DNA from: Microbacterium sp. RURRCA19A
GTDB lineage: Bacteria > Actinomycetota > Actinomycetes > Actinomycetales > Microbacteriaceae
NCBI RefSeq assembly: GCF_900156455.1
Contig: NZ_FTNQ01000001.1
Location: 806,001-870,000 of the forward strand
Length of the DNA: 64,000 nucleotides
Direction: 5' to 3'
A program made the position numbers and the translations under genes. Shown here one piece after another: positions 17,673 through 26,896 of the stretch (its first letter is position 1; every line of letters starts with the position of its first letter). The notes below the pieces were generated by a model that saw only the letters and a list, made by a program, of their open reading frames with translations, ran no database searches and was not told where the DNA came from.

Positions 17673-18724
17673 TCCCTCTCGGCTCGATCCGCCCGGACCG
17701 GCTCTCCGGACCGCCCCCACCGGGCGCGGCTTCCCGCTGCCCGTGGCTCACCCCCGCCCCGCACGCGCGGACCCGTCGCCCGCAGCGCCGCCCAGCGTCC
17801 CGCGACGGTCGGCACGATCCCCCGCGGGACGAAGAGCAGGAACAGCACGAGCACGACGCCGTAGCCCGCGTACTGCAGGATCGGCCCCGCTGCCGCCGGC
17901 ATCCCGGGCGTCGCGCTGAGGGTGCTGAGCACCTGCAGCCACAGGCTCAACGCCAGCGTTCCGACGACTCCGCCCCAGACCGAGCCGAGGCCGCCGACGA
18001 CCGCCATCACCACGTACCCGAACGACACGAAGGGCGGAAAGGTGTCCTGGCTCACGTACGGCGTGAAGAACGCGCCGAGCGCACCGGCGAACCCCGCGAA
18101 CGCCCCCGCGACGGCGAACACCGTGAGCTTGCTGCGCAGCACCGGGACACCGCTCGACGCCGCCGCCGACTCGCTGCCGGCGAGGGCCCGGATGCCGCGC
18201 CCGAAGCGCGAGCGGACGAGGTTGCGACACACGACCAGCGCGAGGGCCAGCCCCGCCAGGGCGAGGTAGGAGTACACGCGCTGATCGGTCACGATCAGGC
18301 CGCCCACCGACAGCGGTGGGACGCCGAAGATCCCGACGCCCGCGCCGAACAGCGGGACGGTGGCCATGACGGTCTGGATGATCAGCAGGACGGCGAGCGA
18401 ACCGAACGCGAGGTAGTGGCCGCGCAGTCGCAGGAGCGGCCACCCCACGAGCGCCGCGGCCGCTGCGCCGAGCACGGGCGCCAGCACGAGCGCGACCAGC
18501 GGCGGGATGCCGAGGGAGACGGTGCCGACGGCGACGGTGAGACCGCCCACGGCGACGAACGCCCCCTGCCCGAGGGAGGCCTGGCCGGCGTACCCCATGA
18601 ACAGCGACAGGCCCGTGACCACGATCGCGGCGAGCGCGGTCTGCACGAAGAAGGTCTGATCGACCAGCAGGAGCGGGGCCACGGCGGCTGCCGCGGCGAC
18701 CAGGATGATGACGATGCGGGTCAT
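17669..18724 (-). CDS. livM: Branched-chain-type ABC transporter permease LivM
   Basis: 351 residues with about nine membrane helices. The LivM/BPD_transp_2 signatures are present: SLFMGYAGQASLGQGAF early, GRGIRALAGSESAAASSG in the cytoplasmic coupling loop, and VVGGLGSVWGGVVG late. The last 40 residues are an Arg/Gly-rich hydrophilic tail. It is the final gene of the five-gene importer operon, overlapping livH by 4 nt. With LivH it forms the channel for a substrate delivered by the lipoprotein LivJ. The substrate may be an amino acid, but LivM homologues also carry amides, urea and aromatic acids. Confidence 0.88.
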   Translation of the reverse strand: MTRIVIILVAAAAAVAPLLLVDQTFFVQTALAAIVVTGLSLFMGYAGQASLGQGAFVAVGGLTVAVGTVSLGIPPLVALVLAPVLGAAAAALVGWPLLRLRGHYLAFGSLAVLLIIQTVMATVPLFGAGVGIFGVPPLSVGGLIVTDQRVYSYLALAGLALALVVCRNLVRSRFGRGIRALAGSESAAASSGVPVLRSKLTVFAVAGAFAGFAGALGAFFTPYVSQDTFPPFVSFGYVVMAVVGGLGSVWGGVVGTLALSLWLQVLSTLSATPGMPAAAGPILQYAGYGVVLVLFLLFVPRGIVPTVAGRWAALRATGPRVRGGGEPRAAGSRARWGRSGEPVRADRAERD

Positions 18725-19575
18725 TTCGCCTCCTCGGCGGTGAACGAACGCGACCGGGCGATCATCAGCGCGAGCATCATGATCAGCGCGATCTGGGTTT
18801 GGTACGAGCCGTTGGCGTACCCGGCGACGAGTTGCCCGGTGACCCCCAGCACGACGGCGCCGACGAACGTCATCCACGGATTCCGCAGTCCTCCGAACAC
18901 GGCCGCGGCCAGCGCGCTGAGCACGAACGGCAGATCGGAGGTGACCGACACGGCCGTCGTCGGGGCGATGAGCACTCCCGCGAGGCCGCCGAGCACGCCC
19001 GCGATCGTGAAGGACAGCAGTCCCATCACGCGCGTGTCGATACCCACGAGGTGCGCGGCGCGCGGGTTGGATGCCGCGGCGGTGAGGGCGCGGCCGATGT
19101 CGGTCCGCGTGAACAGCAGACTCAGCGCCGCCAGCGCGACGACGGCGACGACGAGCACGAGCAGGCGCTGGACCTCGATGGTCGCCCCGAGCACGTCGAT
19201 CGTGCCCGTGAGCCCCGGTGGCGAGACGGGGTTCTGCCCCCACACCGCGATGATGACGGCGGCGGACACCAGCGACATGCCGAGCGTGATGAGGAGCGAG
19301 GTCATCGGATGGGTTCCCGGCTTCCCGATCGCGACCGCGCCGACCACGAACCCGATGAGACCGACGACCACGACGGCCGCCAGCTCGGCGAGTCCCGCCG
19401 GGACGCCCAGCTGCCGGAAGGTCTGCGAGAGGAACGCCCCGAACACCACGAACGAGCCCTGCGCGAAGTTCAGCACGTGCGTGACCCGGTACACCACGAC
19501 GATGCCGCTCCCCACGAGAGCGAACGACCCGGCGAGCGCAAGGCCGCTGAGCAGGTAGGTGACGAGGTCGCTCAT
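18721..19575 (-). CDS. livH: Branched-chain-type ABC transporter permease LivH
   Basis: 284 residues, about eight membrane helices. Family features are LSGLALAGSFALVGSGIVV at the N-terminus, VTHVLNFAQGSF, the coupling-loop sequence NPRAAHLVGIDT, and AAAVFGGLRNP near the C-terminus. It is the membrane partner of LivM and overlaps both its neighbours by 4 nt, so all subunits are made from one message. Confidence 0.9.
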   Translation of the reverse strand: MSDLVTYLLSGLALAGSFALVGSGIVVVYRVTHVLNFAQGSFVVFGAFLSQTFRQLGVPAGLAELAAVVVVGLIGFVVGAVAIGKPGTHPMTSLLITLGMSLVSAAVIIAVWGQNPVSPPGLTGTIDVLGATIEVQRLLVLVVAVVALAALSLLFTRTDIGRALTAAASNPRAAHLVGIDTRVMGLLSFTIAGVLGGLAGVLIAPTTAVSVTSDLPFVLSALAAAVFGGLRNPWMTFVGAVVLGVTGQLVAGYANGSYQTQIALIMMLALMIARSRSFTAEEAK

Positions 19576-20252
19576 GCGGGGGTCTCCTGTCCGTCGAAGC
19601 CACCGAGGTACGCGGCGCGCAGCTCGGGTGCGGCGGCGAGCCGCGCGGTCGGGCCCTCCGCCACGATGCACCCGGCGTCGAGCACGTAGGCGCGGGAGCA
19701 CAGCTCGAAGGCCAATCCGACCTCCTGCTCGATGAGGAGGACGGCCGTGCCGCGGTCGGCGTTGAGTTCGGCGAGGTGGCGGACCAGATCGGCGGCGATG
19801 AGCGGCGCGAGACCGAGCGAGAGCTCATCCACGACGAGCAGGTCGGGCTCGGCCATGAGCGCCCGGCCCACCGCGACCATCTGCTGCTGCCCGCCCGAGA
19901 GCGTGTCGGCCCGTTGGCGGCGCACACGCCGCAGGTCGGGCAGCAGGTCGTACACGGCATCCGTGTTCCGCCTCCGACGGCGACGCCAGGCCCCGAGGCG
20001 CAGGTTGTCGTCGACGCTGAGGTCGCCGAACATCTGCCGCCCCTCGGGCACCTGCGCCACGGTCCCGGACACGCGGACGACGCCCGCGGCGGGTCGCACG
20101 AGCCCGCTGACGGCGTTGACGAGCGAGGTCTTGCCCGCCCCGTTCGGGCCGACGAGCGCGACGAGCTCCCCCTCCTCGACCCGGAGCGACACGCCGTCGA
20201 GGGCGGTCGCCGCGCCGTAGCGGACGACGAGATCAGCGACGTCGAGCATCAT
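19572..20252 (-). CDS. livF: Branched-chain-type ABC transporter ATPase LivF
   Basis: 226 residues. Walker A GPNGAGKT at 35-42, signature LSGGQQQMVAVGRAL, Walker B LLVVDELSLGLAP and the H-loop region LLIEQEVGLAFELC. In this family Walker B reads DELSLGLAP, which separates LivF from LivG. The ATG at 20252 overlaps the livG stop; a second ATG one codon on is possible. The ATPase energises import together with LivG. Confidence 0.9.
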   Translation of the reverse strand: MMLDVADLVVRYGAATALDGVSLRVEEGELVALVGPNGAGKTSLVNAVSGLVRPAAGVVRVSGTVAQVPEGRQMFGDLSVDDNLRLGAWRRRRRRNTDAVYDLLPDLRRVRRQRADTLSGGQQQMVAVGRALMAEPDLLVVDELSLGLAPLIAADLVRHLAELNADRGTAVLLIEQEVGLAFELCSRAYVLDAGCIVAEGPTARLAAAPELRAAYLGGFDGQETPA

Positions 20253-21034
20253 GCGGCGGCCTCCGTCCCCAGGTAGGCGGCGACCACGGCGGGGTCGCGG
20301 CGGATCTGCTCCGGCGTGCCGTCGGCGATGACACGTCCGAGGTCCAGCACGGCGATGCGGTCGGCCAGCGACATCACCATCGCGACGTCGTGCTCGACGA
20401 GCAGGATGGTCATTCCGTCGGCGTGGAGATCGCGGACGAGCGCGGTGAGGTCCCGGCGCTCGTCGGCGCGCAGGCCCGACGCGGGTTCGTCCAGGAGCAG
20501 CACCCGGGGTCGAGCGGTGAGCGCCCGGGCCACCTGCAGACGCCGCTGCTGCCCGAGTGGCAGCTGCTCGGCGCCGCGGTCGGCCCAGTCGGCCAGCCCG
20601 ACGCGATCGAGCGCGGCGCGGGCGTCGGACAGGATCTCCCTCTCCTCCCGACGATGACGGGGCAGACGGAGCGCGGCATCCACGGCCCCCGCCCGCGTGC
20701 GGGCGTGCGCGCCGACCGCGACGTTCTCGAGGACCGTCATCCCGGGGAACAGCCGCGCGCCCTGGAACACGATCGCGATGCCGCGGCGAGCGCGACGGTG
20801 CGGCGGCAGTCGATCGACGCGCTCGCCGTCGAGCAGCACCCGGCCCTCCTGCGGACGCACATGGCCGCTGATCAGCCCGAACAGGGTGGACTTGCCGGCC
20901 CCGTTCGGCCCGATCACGCCGCGCACCTCACCGGGGGCGACCGTGAAGGAGACGTCCCGGTTGGCGTACACACCGCCGAAGCGGCGTGACAGACCCGACA
21001 GTTCCAGTCCTGCGGAGAATGCGCGGTCGTTCAC
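20249..21034 (-). CDS. livG: Branched-chain-type ABC transporter ATPase LivG
   Basis: 261 residues from a GTG start that overlaps the livJ stop (GTGA). Walker A GPNGAGKST at 42-50, Q-loop IVFQGARLFP, Walker B VLLLDEPASGL, H-loop LLVEHDVAMVM. The signature is divergent: LPLGQQRRLQVARAL replaces LSYGQQRRLEIARAL of canonical LivG. The C-terminal helix VVAAYLG, typical of LivG, is present. No ATG lies near, so GTG is the likely start. Confidence 0.88.
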   Translation of the reverse strand: MNDRAFSAGLELSGLSRRFGGVYANRDVSFTVAPGEVRGVIGPNGAGKSTLFGLISGHVRPQEGRVLLDGERVDRLPPHRRARRGIAIVFQGARLFPGMTVLENVAVGAHARTRAGAVDAALRLPRHRREEREILSDARAALDRVGLADWADRGAEQLPLGQQRRLQVARALTARPRVLLLDEPASGLRADERRDLTALVRDLHADGMTILLVEHDVAMVMSLADRIAVLDLGRVIADGTPEQIRRDPAVVAAYLGTEAAA

Positions 21035-22221
21035 TGGGGCAGCTCGGTCGCGAACTTCTTCGTCGCGTAGTCGGTCGGAACCCACTTGCCGCCCTCGACC
21101 TGGAAGATCGCCAGGGATGTGGCATCCAGGCCCATGTGGTCGGTGGCGCTGTAGGTGTAGTGCCCGTTCGAGGTCAGCAGGTCGGTCTGCTCGAGCGCGT
21201 CGCGGATCTTCTGCCGGTCGGTCGAGTCGGCGCGATCGATCGCGGAGGCGAGCAGTTCGATGCCCGACGCGCCGCCGAAGGCGAACTCCGGGGGCGTCGC
21301 TCCGTTGTTGGCGTCCTGCCACGGCTTCACGACCGCCATGACCTTGCTCTTGTAAGGTCCGTCGGGCAGTGCGTCGCCGGCGAGCGCGACGGTCGCCGCG
21401 GCGACGACCCCCTCGGCGGCATCGCCGGCGGGTTGCAGGTAGAGGTCGGACGCCTCCGCCCCGGTGACGTACGTCGGGACGCCCTTGCCCGCGATCTGCT
21501 TCGTGATGATCACCGGCGCCGGTCCCGCGCCCCACACGACGAACGCGTCCGGCTTCGCGGCGACCACCTTCGTGATCAGCGGCGTGAAGTCGGTCGATGT
21601 CTGGTCGTACGCCTCGTCGAGGACGACCTGGATGCCGGCCTTCTCGGCGAACTCGACCGTCGCCTTCTCGCCGTTCCCGCCGTAGAGGTCACCGCCGGTG
21701 TATCCGATCGCGAGCGTCTTCACGCCCTGCGCGACCCAGTAATCGACCAGCGCCCGGGCGTAGACGGCCGGCACGGGAGGGGAGGTGAATGCGTACGGGT
21801 TGCTGCCGTCGGCGAACGCGTCGACGGGGCTCAGCGCGATGGTCGGGATCTTCGCCGACTGGGCGGTGCTGCCGACCGCGGTCGCCGCCGAGACGAAGCT
21901 GCTGGCCAGCATCGCCGAATACGACGGGTCGGAGGCCAGCTGGTTGAACTGCTTGACGGATTCGGTGACGTCGGCCTTGTCGTCGACGACGGTGAGCTGG
22001 ACCTGACGTCCGTCGATGCCGCCCGCGGCGTTGATGTCGGCCACGGCGCGCTCGGCGGCTTCCTTGTCCCCCTGGCCGAGTGCCGAGAGGAAACCGGTGA
22101 GCGGGACGACCATGCCGATCTTCACCGGCCCCGACGCGGAACTTGTGGCGGTGCCACCCGAACAGGCGGTGAGGGCGAGGGCGAGGGCCGCCGTGGCGGC
22201 CAGAGGGACGGTTCTGCGCAT
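21031..22221 (-). CDS. livJ: Branched-chain-type ABC substrate-binding lipoprotein LivJ
   Basis: 396 residues. A lipoprotein signal peptide with lipobox LTAC (Cys20) is followed by a Ser/Thr-rich linker and a type 1 periplasmic-binding (Peripla_BP_6) fold: KIGMVVPLTGFLSALGQ, AAERAVADINAAGGIDGR, AFVVWGAGPAPVIITKQ. It captures the substrate outside the membrane and hands it to LivHM. First gene of the operon: GGGAGAACTCC precedes the ATG and a 172-bp divergent intergenic region separates it from the LuxR-type regulator. Known members bind branched-chain amino acids, amides or aromatic compounds; the adjacent esterase/ALDH/ADH genes favour a non-amino-acid ligand, which is inference. Confidence 0.9.
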   Translation of the reverse strand: MRRTVPLAATAALALALTACSGGTATSSASGPVKIGMVVPLTGFLSALGQGDKEAAERAVADINAAGGIDGRQVQLTVVDDKADVTESVKQFNQLASDPSYSAMLASSFVSAATAVGSTAQSAKIPTIALSPVDAFADGSNPYAFTSPPVPAVYARALVDYWVAQGVKTLAIGYTGGDLYGGNGEKATVEFAEKAGIQVVLDEAYDQTSTDFTPLITKVVAAKPDAFVVWGAGPAPVIITKQIAGKGVPTYVTGAEASDLYLQPAGDAAEGVVAAATVALAGDALPDGPYKSKVMAVVKPWQDANNGATPPEFAFGGASGIELLASAIDRADSTDRQKIRDALEQTDLLTSNGHYTYSATDHMGLDATSLAIFQVEGGKWVPTDYATKKFATELPQ

Positions 22222-22312
22222 GGAGTTCTCCCGGTTCGTCGTTGAACACAGGACCCGGCGGGTCCGGCGGCCATTGTCGGAAGTGGTCGATCCGTCCCGT
22301 CTATCCGTGAAA

Positions 22313-22326
22313 TGACGTAATCGTCA
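22313..22326. promoter_or_regulatory. Palindrome in the livJ/LuxR divergent promoter region
   Basis: TGACGTAATCGTCA is a 14-bp palindrome (TGACG, TAAT, CGTCA) roughly mid-way between the divergent livJ and regulator starts. The surrounding CCGTGA and TCACGG add a second, overlapping inverted repeat. A candidate operator for the LuxR-type protein encoded next door. A -10-like CATAAT for the regulator gene is at 22359-22364. Confidence 0.45.
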
Positions 22327-22393
22327 CGGGAACGCCTCCGGCAGACGCCCCGCGCCCACATAATGAGACCCACCCAGAGCAAGGAAGCCCGTC

Positions 22394-24628
22394 GTGATCA
22401 GAGAGCCGCGCAGCGAATTCGTGGGGCGTCGGCGCGAGCTGGCGGCGCTCGCCGAGGAGCTCGGCCACGCGCGTCTGGTCACCCTGACCGGCGTCGGCGG
22501 AGTGGGGAAGACCCGTCTGGCCGTCCGCGCCGCGAACGCCCACGCGCGACGCACCTCGACGCACGCGATCTTCGTGGCCCTGGATGCCGTGAGCGATCCG
22601 CGCCGGGTCGCCGAGGCCATCGCGCAGGCTCTCCCGTACGGCGAGCTGTCGGCCCGCGAACCCCTGAGCTTCGTCGTCGACGTGCTGAGCGGCGAGAAGT
22701 CGCTGATCGTCCTGGACAACTGCGAGCACCTCATCGACGCCGTCGCCTCGCTGGTCGATGAGCTGCTCGACGCCCTCCCCGACGTCACGATCGTCGCCAC
22801 GAGCCGGCGCCGGCTGGACGTGGACGGGGAACAGGTGTTCGCGGTGCCGCCGCTGACCACCGACGCCGCGGGCGACGAGCCCGCCGACGCCCTCGCTCTG
22901 CTGCTCGCACGGGCCCGGGCGGGCGATGCCGGGTTCACGCTCGCGCCGACCGACCTGGCCGCCGCGGCGCAGCTGTGTCAGGCGTTGGACGGTCTGCCCC
23001 TGGCGATCGAACTGGCCGCGGCACGGCTGCGCACGCTGTCGATCACCGAGCTCGGGCGGCGACTGTCGCAGCGGTTCACCCTGCTGCGGTCGGGGACCCG
23101 GGCCCCGGTGTCGCGGCAGCGGACGCTCCGTGCGGTGGTCGACTGGAGCTACGAGCTGTGTTCGCCGGCGGAGCGCTCGCTCTGGACGGCGCTGAGCGTG
23201 TTCGCGGGGCCGTTCGATCTGCCGGCCGCGGTCGCGGTGGCCGGGGGCGACGACGCGTCGACCGTCGACACCCTCGATCAGCTCATCGAGCAGTCCCTGG
23301 TGGAGGCCGACCGCGACTCGGGGCGTTTCCACCTGTTGGAGACGATCCGCAGCTACGGGCGCGACCGCGCGGAGGAGTCCGGCGAGCAGCCGCAGCTCGT
23401 CCGCCGCCATCTCGATCACTACGCCGGTCTCGCCCACCTGGCCCGGACGCACTGGTACGGCCCCGCCCAGCGGAAGATCCTCCGCGGGCAGCGCGCGGAC
23501 CGGGCGGAGCTGGATGCCGCTCTGCGTACGGCCGTCACCGTGGACACAGACCGTGCCCTGGAGCTGTTCTCCGACCTGCGCTACCACTGGGGCGTCGGGG
23601 GCTTCCTGTCGGAGGGACGGCGGTGGGGACGCCGCGTGCTCGCGCTCCCCGGCGGCGCGCCGGGCGCCCGCGTTCCGGCGCTGCTGGTGTCGGCGTGGCT
23701 GTGCGTGCTGCAGGGCGCGTTGGAGGAGACGCGCGCCCACCTCGACGACGCGCGCGCCCTGCTGCCGCTCGTGCCCGAGACCGAGGCCGCGCTCTGCGAG
23801 ATCGAGCTGTGTCGGTGGAACGGCAGCCGGGCCCTGTTCGCCGGCGAGGGCGAACTCGCCCGCGACGAGCTGCTGCGATCGATCGGTCTCGCGCGGTCGA
23901 TCGGGCACCCTGAGGAGGCGCTGCTCGCGCAGTTCCAGCTCACGGTGACGCGAACCCAGTTGGGACTGCCGGATGCCGCCACCCCGGCGCGCGAGGCCCT
24001 GCGCTTCGCCGAATCGATCGACGAACGGTGGCAGCGATCGCTGTCCCAGTGGGCCATCGCCCTCGCCCTCTACGCCGACGGCGATCTCGACGAGGCGGAG
24101 CGCAACGCTCGCGACGCGCTCGCGCTCGAGGAGGGCATCGACGATCCCGTCGGCGACTGCCTCGTGCTGGAACTGCTGAGCTGGATCGATGCGGCCCGTT
24201 CCCCGACCGAACGCACCGCAGTCCTCCTCGGTGCCGCGCGGAGCTGGTGGCGGCGCATCGACTCGGGCATCGCGGTGCACGGCCCGCACATGGTCGCCCA
24301 GCACGACCGGTGCGTCGCGATCGTGCGCCAGCGGCTCGGCGACGAGGCGTTCGAGCGGCTCTCCGCGATCGGGGAAGGCCTCTCCCCCACCGAGGCCGCC
24401 GCGTTCGCGGGGGCGCCCGGGCGCCCCGCGACGGGGCTCAGCGCCCGCGAGAGCGAGGTGGCCGCCGGCATCCACGAGGGACTCAGCAACCGCGAGATCG
24501 CGGACCGGCTGGTCCTCTCGGTGCGCACCGTCGACACGCACGTGCAGCGCATCCTCGCCAAGCTCGGGTTCTCGTCCCGCGCACAGATCGCCGCCTGGTA
24601 CCAGTCGACGCTCGCCGCTGTTCGGTAG
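22394..24628 (+). CDS. Large ATP-binding LuxR-family transcriptional regulator
   Basis: 744 residues from a GTG start with AAGGA upstream. The N-terminal NTPase domain has Walker A GVGGVGKT (33-40) and Walker B LIVLDNCEH. A helical STAND-like region (LDGLPLAIELAAARLR, RQRTLRAVVDWSYELC) and a TPR-like middle region (about 400-620) follow. The C-terminal LuxR HTH (LSARESEVAAG, then SNREIADRLVLSVRTVDTH) occupies about 680-735. Such regulators bind an inducer and ATP, oligomerise and activate transcription. It is divergent from the liv operon and 82 bp upstream of the co-directional esterase-ALDH-ADH genes, so both are probable targets. Confidence 0.88.
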   Translation: MIREPRSEFVGRRRELAALAEELGHARLVTLTGVGGVGKTRLAVRAANAHARRTSTHAIFVALDAVSDPRRVAEAIAQALPYGELSAREPLSFVVDVLSGEKSLIVLDNCEHLIDAVASLVDELLDALPDVTIVATSRRRLDVDGEQVFAVPPLTTDAAGDEPADALALLLARARAGDAGFTLAPTDLAAAAQLCQALDGLPLAIELAAARLRTLSITELGRRLSQRFTLLRSGTRAPVSRQRTLRAVVDWSYELCSPAERSLWTALSVFAGPFDLPAAVAVAGGDDASTVDTLDQLIEQSLVEADRDSGRFHLLETIRSYGRDRAEESGEQPQLVRRHLDHYAGLAHLARTHWYGPAQRKILRGQRADRAELDAALRTAVTVDTDRALELFSDLRYHWGVGGFLSEGRRWGRRVLALPGGAPGARVPALLVSAWLCVLQGALEETRAHLDDARALLPLVPETEAALCEIELCRWNGSRALFAGEGELARDELLRSIGLARSIGHPEEALLAQFQLTVTRTQLGLPDAATPAREALRFAESIDERWQRSLSQWAIALALYADGDLDEAERNARDALALEEGIDDPVGDCLVLELLSWIDAARSPTERTAVLLGAARSWWRRIDSGIAVHGPHMVAQHDRCVAIVRQRLGDEAFERLSAIGEGLSPTEAAAFAGAPGRPATGLSARESEVAAGIHEGLSNREIADRLVLSVRTVDTHVQRILAKLGFSSRAQIAAWYQSTLAAVR

Positions 24629-24710
24629 TCCTACGGATACCGTCCCGGCCGGACGCGTCCGACACTGGGGCCGACGACGCCGAGGTCGTCCCCATCCGAG
24701 GAGCGCACGC

Positions 24711-25427
24711 ATGACCCTTTCCCCACCCCGCATCCTTCTCGTCCACGGGGCCTGGGCGGGCCCGTGGGTGTTCGAACGTCTCGCCGACGCCCTGCGCGGT
24801 CGAGGGTTCCCGGTCGACGCCGTGGCCCTGCCGAGCATCGGCAGCACCGCCGACATGTACGCCGACGCGGCCGCGATCACCGAGTACCTGGATGCCGCCG
24901 ACGGACCGGTGACCCTCGTGGCGCACTCGTACGGCGGCATCCCCACCACTCAGGCGGGCGACCACCCGGCCGTCGCGCAGGTGATCTACGTGGCGGCGTT
25001 CGCCCTGGACGCCGGCGAGACGCTGCAGCAGGCCGTCGGCGGCGGTGTGCCCGAGTTCTGGGGCATCGCCGACGGAATGGTCTCGATGGGCCGTTCGCGC
25101 GAGGAACGCATCGCGATGGTCTCCGCCGACCTCCCGGTCGACGCTCCGGCCGGTCTCGCCGAGATGATCGCGGACACGCTCCGGCCGCAGTCGCTCGGGG
25201 CCTTCACCTCTCCCGTGACCCGCGTCGCCTGGCGCGCGAAGCCGACGGCCTACGTCCTCACCGAGCAGGACGCCCTGGTGCCGACCGCGTTCCAGGAGCA
25301 CCTCGTCGCCCGTTCGGGCGCGGAGGTCGTCCGGGTCGCCACCGGTCACACGCCGTTCGAAGACGATCCGGTGTGGTTCGCCGGCATCCTCGCCGACGTC
25401 ATCGCCCCCGCGGAGGTGACCCGGTGA
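24711..25427 (+). CDS. Alpha/beta hydrolase, small-molecule esterase
   Basis: 238 residues of the compact alpha/beta hydrolase group that includes plant methylsalicylate esterases and bacterial EstC-like enzymes. Oxyanion-hole motif LLVHGAWAGPWVF, nucleophile Ser73 in VAHSYGG, acid Asp in LTEQDALVP, and catalytic His in ATGHTPFEDDP. There is no signal peptide. GAGGAG lies about 8 nt before the ATG. The stop overlaps the aldehyde dehydrogenase start (GTGA). In this operon it would release an alcohol from an ester, feeding the two dehydrogenases that follow. Confidence 0.85.
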   Translation: MTLSPPRILLVHGAWAGPWVFERLADALRGRGFPVDAVALPSIGSTADMYADAAAITEYLDAADGPVTLVAHSYGGIPTTQAGDHPAVAQVIYVAAFALDAGETLQQAVGGGVPEFWGIADGMVSMGRSREERIAMVSADLPVDAPAGLAEMIADTLRPQSLGAFTSPVTRVAWRAKPTAYVLTEQDALVPTAFQEHLVARSGAEVVRVATGHTPFEDDPVWFAGILADVIAPAEVTR

Positions 25428-26896
25428 GCCTCGTCGACACCGCCGTGATCGCGCCCGGACGCCTCTTCATCGGCGGACAGTGGCGGGATGCCGCCGACGG
25501 CGGCCGCATGGACATCATCGCCCCGTCCACGGGCGCCGTCATCACCGACGTCGCCCGCGCGACCGTCGCGGACGTCGACGCGGCCGTGGCCGCCGCCCGA
25601 GCGGCCTTCGACCATGGCCCCTGGCCGCGGATGTCCAGCCGCGAGCGCGCCCGCATCCTGCAGCGCGCCTACACCCTCATGCGCGAACGCACCGAGGAGC
25701 TGGCGCAGGCCGAGAGCCTCGATGTCGGCAAGCCCATCACGTTCGCCCGCGTGGTCGACGTCAACAACGCGGCGGAACTGTACGAGTACTACGCGGCGCT
25801 CGGCCACCGCCTCGACGGCGACGTGCGCGAGATCACCGCCGGCGCCCACGCGTATGTCCGGCCCGAGCCGCTCGGGGTGGTCGCCGCGATCACCCCGTTC
25901 AACTTCCCGCTGATCCTCTCCAGCACGAAGATCGCCCCGGCCCTCGTCGCCGGCAACACCGTCGTGCACAAGCCCGCGAGCGATACTCCGCTGAGCGCCC
26001 TGCTCATGGCCGATCTCCTGCGCGAGGCGGGCGTCCCCGACGGCGTGTTCAACGTCGTGACCGGACCCGGCTCCGTCCTCGGCGACCACCTCGTCGGCCA
26101 CCCCGACGTCGACAAGGTCGCGTTCACGGGCTCGACCGAGATCGGCGCGCACGCGGCGGCGCTCGCGGGGCGCACGCTGAAGCCGTTCACGGCGGAGCTC
26201 GGTGGCAACGCGGCGAACATCCTGTTCGCCGACGCGGATCTCGAGCGCGCGATCCACACGGTGATCTCGGCCTTCGTGTTCAACGCCGGCCAGTTCTGCA
26301 TGGCAGGTCCCCGGCTGCTGGTCGAACGCCCGCTGTACGGTGTCGTGCTCGGCATCCTGAAGGACGCGGTGCCGCAGGTGCCGTTCGGCGACATCGGCGA
26401 CCCGGCCACCGTGATCGGCCCGCTCGCGAGCCGCACGCAGCTCGACAAGGTCGCCGCCCTCGTGGAGCGGGCGCGCGCCGCCGGCGCCCGCGTCGTCACC
26501 GGTGGCCACGCGATCGAGCGCGACGGCGGCTTCTTCTACGCCCCGACCGTCCTGGCCGACCTCGAGCCGGACGCGGAGGTCGTCGTCGACGAGGTCTTCG
26601 GCCCCGTGCTGACCGTGCAGCCGTTCGACACCGAGGACGAAGCCGTCGCGCTCGCGAACAGCACGCGGTACGGCCTGGCCAGTGGCATCCAGACGTCCGA
26701 TCTGGCCCGCGCCCACCGCGTCGCGGCACGGCTGAAGGCGGGGATCACGTGGATCAACGGCTGGGCCGTGCTCGACCCGGCGGTGCCGTTCGGCGGCGTC
26801 AAGGCGTCGGGATGGGGACGCGAAGGCGGACCCGAGGCGCTGCAGTCGTACCAGAAGGCCCACTCGATCGTGTTCGACTTCGGCGGCCGGGCATGA
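25424..26896 (+). CDS. NAD(P)-dependent aldehyde dehydrogenase
   Basis: 490 residues from a GTG start overlapping the esterase stop. ALDH hallmarks: TPFNFPL with Asn160, catalytic Glu258 in FTAELGGN, and nucleophile Cys292 in NAGQFCMAG. EVFGPVL and the C-terminal FGGVKASGWGREGG are also present. It oxidises an aldehyde to the acid. Family features (Gly-rich motif GSTEIG, class-1/2-like length) suggest a broad aryl or aliphatic aldehyde substrate. It is coupled on both sides by 4-nt overlaps, so it works on the product of the next gene's alcohol dehydrogenase. Confidence 0.92.
   Translation: MSLVDTAVIAPGRLFIGGQWRDAADGGRMDIIAPSTGAVITDVARATVADVDAAVAAARAAFDHGPWPRMSSRERARILQRAYTLMRERTEELAQAESLDVGKPITFARVVDVNNAAELYEYYAALGHRLDGDVREITAGAHAYVRPEPLGVVAAITPFNFPLILSSTKIAPALVAGNTVVHKPASDTPLSALLMADLLREAGVPDGVFNVVTGPGSVLGDHLVGHPDVDKVAFTGSTEIGAHAAALAGRTLKPFTAELGGNAANILFADADLERAIHTVISAFVFNAGQFCMAGPRLLVERPLYGVVLGILKDAVPQVPFGDIGDPATVIGPLASRTQLDKVAALVERARAAGARVVTGGHAIERDGGFFYAPTVLADLEPDAEVVVDEVFGPVLTVQPFDTEDEAVALANSTRYGLASGIQTSDLARAHRVAARLKAGITWINGWAVLDPAVPFGGVKASGWGREGGPEALQSYQKAHSIVFDFGGRA

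Noticed and set aside
17243-19558. Plus-strand frame over the liv operon
   Set aside because: Antisense to LivM and LivH; Arg/His-rich with no motif.
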